From NCBI GenBank assembly GCA_037128295.1, contig JBAXWR010000376.1, forward strand, positions 1 to 6,225: 6,225 nt of DNA. The letters run 5' to 3'. The stretch is from JAAFHB01 sp037128295. Its GTDB lineage: Bacteria; Bacteroidota; Bacteroidia; Bacteroidales; Prolixibacteraceae. The position numbers and the translations under genes were made by a program. The notes under the pieces are model-generated. The model searched no databases. It worked only from the letters and a program-made list of their open reading frames with translations, and had not been told where the DNA came from. Positions 1-6,034 of this stretch are shown here, one piece after another (position 1 is the first letter of the stretch; the number at the start of each line of letters is the position of its first letter).

Positions 1-2
1 GA

Positions 3-278
3 ATTATTAAATGGAACGATAGTGTCAGCTACCCTATCCAATCGGGTCACCCATGTATCGGATGTTCCGAGGCTGGATTTTGGGACAATGGACCATTCTA
101 TCAGCACCTTCCTAAAGTTGCTGGATTTGGTATCGAATCGACAGCAGATAAAATCGGACTTGGTCTTGGTGTTGCAACTGCGATTGGCATTGCAGGCCAT
201 GCCGTTGTCACCAATATACGCAAACATAAAGAGATAAACAACGAACCTGAAACAAGTTCAACCACCAAAGAAGCATAG
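3..278 (+). CDS. hyaA: [NiFe]-hydrogenase small subunit, C-terminal 91 residues (5' end outside window)
   Basis: This is the C-terminal end of the FeS-cluster subunit of a membrane-bound uptake hydrogenase, which relays electrons from the NiFe site to cytochrome b. The frame is open from base 3 to the TAG at 276-278. Fragment residues 4-33 match the family closely: WND, then PIQSGHPCIGCSE, then GFWD. The CxxC at fragment residues 18 and 21 supplies the last two cysteines of the medial cluster. A glycine- and alanine-rich hydrophobic segment at about 51-72 is the C-terminal membrane anchor. It contains a histidine (66), as related anchors do next to the cytochrome b haem. A short charged tail follows. 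The Tat signal peptide and the proximal-cluster cysteines that would show O2 tolerance lie upstream and cannot be seen. The stop is 2 nt before hyaB, so the two genes are almost certainly co-transcribed and probably translationally coupled. Confidence 0.93.
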   Translation: MIKWNDSVSYPIQSGHPCIGCSEAGFWDNGPFYQHLPKVAGFGIESTADKIGLGLGVATAIGIAGHAVVTNIRKHKEINNEPETSSTTKEA

Positions 279-280
279 TC

Positions 281-2002
281 ATGGCAGATAGAATAGTAAT
301 CGATCCAATTACCCGAATTGAAGGGCACCTTAGGGTGGAAATAGAGGTGAACAATGGTCTAATCACAGATGCATTCAGTGCCGGAACAATGGTCAGGGGC
401 ATCGAGACAATCTTAAAAGGGCGTGACCCACGCGATGCTTGGGCGTTTGTCGGCCGTGTATGTGGCGTCTGTACCTCAACCCATTCATTGACGTCAGTCA
501 GGACTGTTGAGAATGCACTGGGTATTTCCGTACCGCCAAATGCAGAGCTGATCCGTAACCTCATGGCCAATGCGCTTTACATTCAGGACCATGTGGTACA
601 CTTTTATGTCTTACATGCCCTTGACTGGGTGGACGTTGTTTCAGCACTAAAGGCAAATCCGGCAGAAGCCTCAAGGATAGCCCAAAGCATTTCGCCATGG
701 CCAAAAAGCTCAGTCGGCTATTTTACCGATATTCAGAATAAATTCAAAGGGTTCGTCGAAAGCGGTCAACTCGGTATTTTTGCCAATGGTTATTGGGGCC
801 ACAAGGCTTATAAGCTTCCACCGGAAGTGAACTTGATTGCCGTAGCCCATTATCTTGAAGCGTTAGAATGGCAAAAGGAATTGATTAAAGTCCATACCAT
901 TTTCGGTGGGAAAAACCCACACCCAAATTACCTTGTGGGTGGTGTTCCTTGTTCGATCAACATTGAGGAGGCCAATGCAGTTAATGCAGAGCGGCTTGCC
1001 TTTGTGGGTAAACTTTTTGAAGATGCCAAAACTTTCGTAGATCAGGTTTATATACCGGATTTACTTGCAATTGCATCCTATTATAAAAGTGATTGGGGCG
1101 CAATTGGTGGAGGCTTGACTAATTACCTCTCATTTGGCGACTTCCCAACCAACGGGTACAATAATCCGGAAAGTTTCAAGATGCCACGCGGAGCTATCCT
1201 GAACCGAGATTTAAGCAAAATCCATGAAGTGAAGGCCGAAGATCAGAACCAGATCCAGGAATTCGTGAACAATTCATGGTACGAATATTCAAAGGGCGAT
1301 AAAATCGGTTTGCATCCATGGGACGGTGAAACAAAGTTTAACTATACTGGTCCGAAACCACCTTACGAACACCTTGATTTCTCACAGAAATATAGTTGGG
1401 TAAAAACACCGCGTTGGAAAGGCAACGCCATGGAAGTAGGTCCGTTGTCAAGGATGCTGATCGGTTATGCATCAGGCAGGGCTGATTATAAAGAGGTGAT
1501 CGAAAGCACATTGAAAGCACTTGATGTTCCTGTTGCTGCATTGTTCTCAACATTGGGGCGTACTGCTGCACGTGGATTGGAAACCAAGCTGACATGTGGC
1601 TGGGCATTGGAGTTCTACAAACAGTTGTTGTCCAATATCAAGAATGGCGATACACGTACAATGAACAACGACAAATGGTTACCTGAATCATGGCCTGCCC
1701 AGGCAAAAGGTATTGGCATGGTTGAGGCACCCCGCGGCGCACTCTCCCATTTTATTGTCATAGAAGACAAGAAAATCGCCAATTATCAATTGGTAGTTCC
1801 CACAACATGGAATGCTGCACCACGTGACCTGCAAGGAAAGCGTTCTGCTTTTGAAGAGTCGTTGATCGGTACCCCGATTGCCGACCCAAAGAATCCACTT
1901 GAAGTGTTGCGTACGATCCACTCTTTCGATCCATGTCTGGCCTGTGCTGTGCATGTTTACGATGAGAATGGAAGTACCATTCATGAATTAAAGACCTATT
2001 AG
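281..2002 (+). CDS. hyaB: [NiFe]-hydrogenase large (catalytic) subunit, HyaB type
   Basis: This is the catalytic subunit of a group 1 uptake hydrogenase, which oxidises H2 at a NiFe(CN)2CO site; it is normally exported with HyaA by the Tat route and faces the periplasm. It is 573 aa, close to the usual length. The protein opens with the conserved ITRIEGH (E14). The N-terminal metal-binding motif RVCGVC (C61, C64) is followed by TSTHS. The C-terminal motif DPCLACAVH supplies C552, C555 and H558. The conserved APRG arginine (R485) that lies over the active site is present, as are D103 and the family segment around HTIFGGKNPHPNY (205-217). Cleavage after H558 would release 15 residues (559-573), the same tail length as I recall for E. 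coli HyaB. The start follows the hyaA stop by 2 nt and begins exactly at the conserved N-terminus; there is no clear Shine-Dalgarno. The exact group 1 subgroup cannot be settled without the proximal cysteines of HyaA. Confidence 0.97.
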   Translation: MADRIVIDPITRIEGHLRVEIEVNNGLITDAFSAGTMVRGIETILKGRDPRDAWAFVGRVCGVCTSTHSLTSVRTVENALGISVPPNAELIRNLMANALYIQDHVVHFYVLHALDWVDVVSALKANPAEASRIAQSISPWPKSSVGYFTDIQNKFKGFVESGQLGIFANGYWGHKAYKLPPEVNLIAVAHYLEALEWQKELIKVHTIFGGKNPHPNYLVGGVPCSINIEEANAVNAERLAFVGKLFEDAKTFVDQVYIPDLLAIASYYKSDWGAIGGGLTNYLSFGDFPTNGYNNPESFKMPRGAILNRDLSKIHEVKAEDQNQIQEFVNNSWYEYSKGDKIGLHPWDGETKFNYTGPKPPYEHLDFSQKYSWVKTPRWKGNAMEVGPLSRMLIGYASGRADYKEVIESTLKALDVPVAALFSTLGRTAARGLETKLTCGWALEFYKQLLSNIKNGDTRTMNNDKWLPESWPAQAKGIGMVEAPRGALSHFIVIEDKKIANYQLVVPTTWNAAPRDLQGKRSAFEESLIGTPIADPKNPLEVLRTIHSFDPCLACAVHVYDENGSTIHELKTY

Positions 2003-2004
2003 CC

Positions 2005-2724
2005 ATGAAAAGCCGGTCAATTCCGTTGCGTGAAGTTTACGTATGGGAAATGCCTGTACGTATCTATCATTGGATCAATGCATTGTGTATTGTAGCCCTG
2101 AGTATCACCGGTTATATGATTGGTGATCCATTGTCGATTACAAAAGGCACCGAAGCTTATTTCAATTATTGGTTCGGTACCGTGCGGTTCATCCATTTTG
2201 TTTCCGCATTCCTGTTTTTCTTCAATTTTGTGTTTCGGACCTATTGGGGATTTTCGGGAAACGAATTTTCTCGCTGGTATAATTTTATTCCCCTTAAACG
2301 TAGTCAATGGCAGGAAATTTTGGATGTGATCAAAGTTGATGTTCTTCAGGTTACCCATAAAAAGATCAATTCGATTGGCCATAATTCGTTGGCAAGTTTT
2401 GTCTATTTTATCACTTTCCTGATTTTCCTTGTTCAATGCCTTACGGGATTCGGAATGTACTCTGCAATGAGCACCTCTGCACTTCCCAAACTTTTTGCGT
2501 GGATCGTACCATTCCTTGGTGGTGATATGCATGTCAGGCAACTGCACCATATCCTGATGTGGGGCTTTATCCTGTTCGCCATGGTCCACATGTACCTGGT
2601 CTTTTACCATGACTATATTGAAAGGACTGGTGTAACATCCTCTATGATTGGCGGTTGGAAATTTGTTGAAGAGGACACTGTGATTGAACACGATAAAGAG
2701 GCAGCGAAAAGTCAAAACACTTAA
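2005..2724 (+). CDS. hyaC: Ni/Fe-hydrogenase b-type cytochrome subunit (HyaC family)
   Basis: This is the integral membrane di-haem cytochrome b that anchors the hydrogenase dimer and passes its electrons to quinone. It is 239 aa, typical for HyaC. Four hydrophobic segments are visible at about residues 23-40, 60-83, 129-152 and 180-202. The first family signature is clear: R19, H22, W23 and a T-G at 35-36. The second runs RQLHH (178-182), W186 and H195. Candidate haem ligands are H22, H64, H182 (or H181) and H195. A loop of roughly 45 residues, rich in charged and aromatic residues, joins segments 2 and 3. The tail after about 205 is hydrophilic. The gene starts 2 nt after the hyaB stop without a recognisable ribosome binding site, consistent with coupled translation in a hyaABCD operon. 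Alternatives such as formate dehydrogenase or thiosulfate reductase cytochromes are unlikely, given the signatures and the neighbours. Confidence 0.95.
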   Translation: MKSRSIPLREVYVWEMPVRIYHWINALCIVALSITGYMIGDPLSITKGTEAYFNYWFGTVRFIHFVSAFLFFFNFVFRTYWGFSGNEFSRWYNFIPLKRSQWQEILDVIKVDVLQVTHKKINSIGHNSLASFVYFITFLIFLVQCLTGFGMYSAMSTSALPKLFAWIVPFLGGDMHVRQLHHILMWGFILFAMVHMYLVFYHDYIERTGVTSSMIGGWKFVEEDTVIEHDKEAAKSQNT

Positions 2725-2732
2725 ACGAAAAC

Positions 2733-3191
2733 GTGGAAGAAAATAAAATTCTGATTTTAGGGGTTGGTAATTTATTGATGAACGATGAAGGGATTGGAAT
2801 TCAGATCGTTCAAAGACTTGAAAATGAAGGAGTCTCCGGTGCCGACACAATGGATGGCGGTACCGGGGGCTTTCATTTATTGGGCTTTATCCAATCGTAC
2901 CAGACCATTATTTTTGTTGATGCTGCCCTTGATGATTATCCAGCTGGGACAGTCAGGGTTCTACACCCTCAATTTGCCAAAGATTTTCCCAAACAATTGA
3001 GTGCCCACGAAATTGGCCTTAAGGACCTGATCGATGCAACTTTTCTATTGGGTCAAAAACCTGAATTCTATCTTGTTGCCATCTCTGTGAAAGATTTTCA
3101 GGATATGGGAATGGACCTTTCTCCTGATGTGGAAGCGGCAATACCTGAAGCTGTTGAGAAAATCAGGGAGTTGATTGCGGAGCTAATTTAA
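2733..3191 (+). CDS. hyaD: Hydrogenase maturation endopeptidase (HyaD/HybD family), GTG start
   Basis: This is the cytoplasmic protease that recognises nickel in the large-subunit precursor and removes its C-terminal peptide, closing the active site. It is 152 aa, close to HybD. The N-terminal strand and glycine loop ILILGVGN (6-13) leads into MNDEGIG. The three metal-contact residues can be placed by motif: E19 (NDEG), D63 (FVDA) and H92 (SAHEIGL), matching E16, D62 and H93 of E. coli HybD as I recall them. DGGTGG (41-46) is also typical. The start must be the GTG at 2733: the first in-frame ATG (residue 16) would delete the core strand, and an in-frame TAA lies at 2694-2696. Its substrate is almost certainly the hyaB product, which ends in DPCxxCxxH plus 15 residues. 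It starts 8 nt after the hyaC stop and is the last gene of the operon in this window. The pleiotropic hyp maturation genes are not present here. Confidence 0.95.
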   Translation: MEENKILILGVGNLLMNDEGIGIQIVQRLENEGVSGADTMDGGTGGFHLLGFIQSYQTIIFVDAALDDYPAGTVRVLHPQFAKDFPKQLSAHEIGLKDLIDATFLLGQKPEFYLVAISVKDFQDMGMDLSPDVEAAIPEAVEKIRELIAELI

Positions 3192-3194
3192 AAA

Positions 3195-3291
3195 ATGCCA
3201 CAAAGTCACCAAGTCTCAAAGGGTTCACAAAGTGTTAATATTTTATGTGTTGAACTTTGTGAATCTTGGTGTCATTGTGATTTTGAGGCAT
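3195..3291 (+). repeat. 97-bp imperfect palindrome built from CACAAAGT-like octamers
   Basis: The left arm (3195-3233) reads ATGC, then octamers CACAAAGT, CACCAAGT and CTCAAAGG, a GTT spacer, and CACAAAGT. The right arm (3254-3291) is its approximate inverse: ACTTTGTG, AA, TCTTGGTG, TCATTGTG, ATTTTGAG, GCAT. The innermost 10 bp (3224-3233 with 3254-3263) and the outermost 4 bp pair perfectly. By hand count about 30 of 39 arm positions pair, plus two G-T wobbles. A 20-nt AT-rich loop separates the arms. The element begins 3 nt after the hyaD stop and could act as a terminator for the hya operon, although no T-tract follows it. It resembles CACAAAG/CTTTGTG intergenic repeats that I recall from environmental bacterial genomes; that resemblance was not checked. 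Confidence 0.8.
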
Positions 3292-3332
3292 AAATTGTAT
3301 CACTAAGAACCGATTAATCTTTTTCAACATTG

Positions 3333-3349
3333 TTTCAAATCATTTGGAA
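3333..3349. promoter_or_regulatory. Small dyad upstream of the GH2 promoter (possible operator)
   Basis: CAAAT and ATTTG flank a single C (3336-3346), and the symmetry extends outward by a wobble and two further pairs. It lies about 15 bp upstream of the putative -33 element of the GH2 gene, where an activator could bind. AT-rich intergenic DNA gives such dyads by chance, so this is only a candidate. Confidence 0.2.
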
Positions 3350-3363
3350 TATGACCTGATCCC

Positions 3364-3396
3364 TTGGCTTTTCTATAATTAAGTTTACTACTTTTG
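3364..3396 (+). promoter_or_regulatory. Putative Bacteroidota-type promoter for the GH2 gene
   Basis: TACTTTTG at 3389-3396 fits the Bacteroidota -7 consensus TAnnTTTG. A TTG at 3364-3366 lies 22 nt upstream, within the spacing described for Flavobacterium promoters. Transcription would begin near 3402, giving a leader of about 20 nt before the ATG at 3422. The rest of 3292-3421 shows no other gene or strong structure. Confidence 0.5.
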
Positions 3397-3421
3397 AAGG
3401 TCAATTAAAACTATTGCCATC

Positions 3422-5926
3422 ATGAGAAAACTAGCTTCCCTTTTTTCATTTTTATTTATTATTGGATTTGCCTCAACAGCCCCTGCCTCAAACATAGGCA
3501 ACCAACCAAGAACAACCTTATTTGATGAAGGTTGGCGTTTTATTAAAGAGAATCCTTCCGGTGCTGAAAACCCCGGTTTTGACGATTCTGCATGGAGAAT
3601 TGTCAATCTTCCGCACGACTGGAGCATCGAAGACCTACCTAATCAGATTCCCGATAGTATCGTAGGTCCTTTTTCCAAGGCATCTATAGGGAAAATGGGT
3701 ACAGGTTACACCATAGGTGGTACTGCCTGGTACAGGAAGAACTTCACAATCAATGAAATAGACAAAGGTAAAATCGTTTACCTCCAGTTTGATGGCGTTT
3801 ACATGAATTCTGATGTTTGGGTCAACGGGAAACATGCTGGAGGCCATCCTTATGGATATACTTCCTTTTATTATGATATTACCCCGCTTCTGAATCCGGC
3901 AGGTCAATCCAATTCGATCGCTGTTCAGGTCAAAAATGAAGGAAGGACTGCCAGATGGTACTCAGGATCAGGAATTTACAGACATACATGGTTGACATTG
4001 GTGAACACTGCACATATCGGAGTCTGGGGAGTCAACGTTAAAACACCTGTTGTTTCCGATCAAACTTCGGATGTTAATGTTGTTACAAAGGTTGTCAATT
4101 CAGGAACTGCGGATATCAACGCAGTTGTCCAGGTTGAGTTCCTTGACCCATCCGGTAAAATTGTCGCTAAAAAACAGGCGAACGTAAATGTACCTAAAGG
4201 AGCCAACAACAACATCGAACAAACCCTTACAGTCACAAAACCATCTCTATGGTCAACGGAGACACCCACATTATACACGGCCAAAGTATCTGTTCTTGTC
4301 GGTAATAAGGTTTCCGACAATCTCGTTACCACATTTGGCATCCGGTCCATCAGGTTCACTGCAAAAGAAGGTTTCCTGTTGAATGGTAAATCTGTCGAAT
4401 TAAAGGGTGGCTGTTTCCACCACGACAATGGCCCATTGGGTTCAGCGGCCATCGACCGAGCTGAGGAGCGCAAGATGGAAATCCTTAAAAATGCAGGTTT
4501 GAATTCCATCCGGTGCAGCCATAATCCACCATCCCCTTATTTGCTAGACGTTTGTGACCGTTTGGGGATATTGGTGATTGATGAGATTTTTGATAACTGG
4601 GAACAACAGAAGGTATCTGCTGATGATTATTCAAAATCGTTCAAGGAGTGGTGGCAGAAAGACCTTGAGCTGATGGTCACACGCGACAGGAACCACCCTT
4701 CGGTAATCCTTTGGAGCGTTGGAAATGAAATCCGCGAAGCCCTTGATACAGCCGGTCTTCGGATTGCCACCAAACTGACCAATGAGATCCGCCGTTTGGA
4801 CAAGACCCGGGGTATCACTTTGGCCTTCAACGATTTCTCCGGCAGACGTGGTGAAAAAAGCAGGTGGGACGATGCAGCACCTCAAATGGCATTGTTTGAT
4901 GTCGTTGGTTATAATTATCTCTATAGTATCTATGAAGCCGACCACGAAAAACACCCTGAAAGGGTAATGGCAGCAACCGAATTTATGCCACTCTATTCAC
5001 TGGAAAACTGGACAATGGTCGAAAAACACCCTTACGTGATAGGAAACTTTGCATGGGTTGTGATGGATTACCTTGGGGAAGCTGGTGTTGGGGTTTCGCG
5101 ATATGTAAATGACGAAGGGCCAAACGCAAAACCTGCTGCTCCCGGAGCTATGGCAGGTGGATTCTTCAATAGGGATCCCTGGCCGATCTTTAATGATTAT
5201 CAGGGCGATATCGATCTGATCGGCAATAAAAAAGCGAGGTATTATCATCAATTGGTGGTCTGGAGACAAAGTAAGATTGAAATTCTCGTTCATCAACCTA
5301 TCCCGGCAGGGAAGAAGGAGAATGTAAGCCCATGGGGTTGGCCTGAGGAACAAAAAAGTTGGAGTTGGCCAGGCCATGAAAATGAAAAATTGCAGGTTCA
5401 TGTTTATACCCGCAGCAAATCTGTCAAACTGGAACTGAACGGTAAACTGATTGGTGAACAGGCTGTTGACGGTGAAAAATCGATCACTGCCACTTTTGAG
5501 GTTCCTTACGAACCGGGCAAACTTGTGGCGCATTGCTATGATGCTGCTGGTAAAGAGGTGGCATCAGAAACTGTCAAAACAGTTGGTAAACCAAGTTCCA
5601 TAAGGCTTACTGCCGACAGGAGTTCCATCAAAGCAGATCCCAACGATCTTGCCTATATCATGACCGAAGTATTGGATGCAGAAGGAAATGTAATTCCTTG
5701 GGCCAACGACATCACAATTAACTACGCGGTTTCCGGAAATGGAAAACTGGCAGGAGTCGGAAACGGAAACCCAAGGGAAATGGCCAGCTTCATTCAGCCG
5801 AAGCACAAAACCTTCCAGGGAAAATGTCTTGCAATATTAAAACCAGAACTAAAACCTGGGAAAATGACGATTAAGGCTATAGCAGACGGATTAAAAGAAG
5901 CGAATTTGGAAATTGCTGTGAAATAA
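3422..5926 (+). CDS. Secreted glycoside hydrolase family 2 protein, probable beta-galactosidase
   Basis: This is a retaining exo-glycosidase of 834 aa. A signal peptide is visible: RK, a hydrophobic core at about 5-19, and a likely cut after APA (20-22). No lipobox cysteine follows, so it is probably periplasmic or released. Domains in order: GH2 jelly-roll sugar-binding domain (about 30-195), immunoglobulin-like domain (200-310), TIM barrel (315-620), a DUF4982-like domain (655-720) and a GH2 C-terminal domain (725-834). The acid/base is E436 in WSVGNE and the nucleophile is most likely E520 in ATEF. The barrel also carries GGCFHHDNGPLG (329-340), RCSHNPPSPYLLDVCDRLG (364-382) and MDYLGE (548-553), all typical of Bacteroidota beta-galactosidases. 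I find no aligned N-x-K after the nucleophile, which argues against beta-glucuronidase. The substrate is inferred only at family level. The gene stands alone: no SusC/SusD, regulator or sulfatase is in the window. There is no T9SS sorting tail. Confidence 0.93.
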   Translation: MRKLASLFSFLFIIGFASTAPASNIGNQPRTTLFDEGWRFIKENPSGAENPGFDDSAWRIVNLPHDWSIEDLPNQIPDSIVGPFSKASIGKMGTGYTIGGTAWYRKNFTINEIDKGKIVYLQFDGVYMNSDVWVNGKHAGGHPYGYTSFYYDITPLLNPAGQSNSIAVQVKNEGRTARWYSGSGIYRHTWLTLVNTAHIGVWGVNVKTPVVSDQTSDVNVVTKVVNSGTADINAVVQVEFLDPSGKIVAKKQANVNVPKGANNNIEQTLTVTKPSLWSTETPTLYTAKVSVLVGNKVSDNLVTTFGIRSIRFTAKEGFLLNGKSVELKGGCFHHDNGPLGSAAIDRAEERKMEILKNAGLNSIRCSHNPPSPYLLDVCDRLGILVIDEIFDNWEQQKVSADDYSKSFKEWWQKDLELMVTRDRNHPSVILWSVGNEIREALDTAGLRIATKLTNEIRRLDKTRGITLAFNDFSGRRGEKSRWDDAAPQMALFDVVGYNYLYSIYEADHEKHPERVMAATEFMPLYSLENWTMVEKHPYVIGNFAWVVMDYLGEAGVGVSRYVNDEGPNAKPAAPGAMAGGFFNRDPWPIFNDYQGDIDLIGNKKARYYHQLVVWRQSKIEILVHQPIPAGKKENVSPWGWPEEQKSWSWPGHENEKLQVHVYTRSKSVKLELNGKLIGEQAVDGEKSITATFEVPYEPGKLVAHCYDAAGKEVASETVKTVGKPSSIRLTADRSSIKADPNDLAYIMTEVLDAEGNVIPWANDITINYAVSGNGKLAGVGNGNPREMASFIQPKHKTFQGKCLAILKPELKPGKMTIKAIADGLKEANLEIAVK

Positions 5927-5942
5927 GCAATTAGGCAGTATA

Positions 5943-5985
5943 GTTGCCTGACGATTTCAATACCAATTGAGAATTGTCAGGCAAC
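5943..5985 (+). terminator. Strong stem-loop after the GH2 gene, probable terminator
   Basis: GTTGCCTGACGATT (5943-5956) pairs with AATTGTCAGGCAAC (5972-5985) with one G-T wobble. The stem continues as TCAAT (5957-5961) with ATTGA (5966-5970), across a bulged G at 5971, leaving the 4-nt loop ACCA. The stem is therefore about 19 bp. It lies 16 nt after the GH2 stop. No T-run follows, so it may stabilise the mRNA 3' end or terminate in a T-tract-independent way. A weaker alternative hairpin (AGGCA at 5933-5937 with TGCCT at 5945-5949) would compete with its left arm. Confidence 0.6.
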
Positions 5986-6005
5986 GAACAATGCAATATC
6001 TTCAT

Positions 6006-6013
6006 TATATTTG
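6006..6013 (+). promoter_or_regulatory. Putative -7 box for the downstream ATPase-like gene
   Basis: TATATTTG fits TAnnTTTG, and its last base is 21 nt before the ATG at 6035. Transcription would start near 6019, giving a leader of about 15 nt that is mostly A. No TTG is found 17-23 nt upstream, because that place is taken by the end of the hairpin, so the promoter is only half supported. Confidence 0.4.
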
Positions 6014-6034
6014 TATGATGATAATCCAAAAAAA

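Noticed and set aside
22..237. 71-residue open frame on the + strand at the window start
   Set aside because: It overlaps the clearly conserved C-terminal frame of the hydrogenase small subunit and has no recognisable features.
2017..2850. 277-residue open frame on the minus strand
   Set aside because: It lies opposite hyaC and the start of hyaD. The plus-strand proteins carry all the family motifs, and the antisense translation shows no domain-like pattern.
3199..3287. Possible CRISPR-like array from the repeated CACAAAG units
   Set aside because: The units are 8 bp and abut one another with no unique spacers, and they are arranged as inverted arms. No cas gene is nearby.
5225..5236. GNKK at GH2 residues 601-604 (and NAK at 568-570) as the N-x-K motif of beta-glucuronidases
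   Set aside because: By eye, GNKK aligns with the G-x-P-K segment that follows I-D-L in beta-galactosidases, not with the glucuronidase N-x-K position, and NAK lies too far upstream. The resemblance seems coincidental.
4060..5533. Minus-strand open frames of 149 and 178 residues
   Set aside because: Both are opposite the GH2 coding sequence, whose frame is continuous and conserved; they look like antisense shadows.
3422..5926. GH2 gene as part of a hydrogenase-linked functional unit
   Set aside because: A 230-nt gap with a palindrome and its own promoter separates them, and no shared pathway is apparent. Adjacency alone is not evidence.
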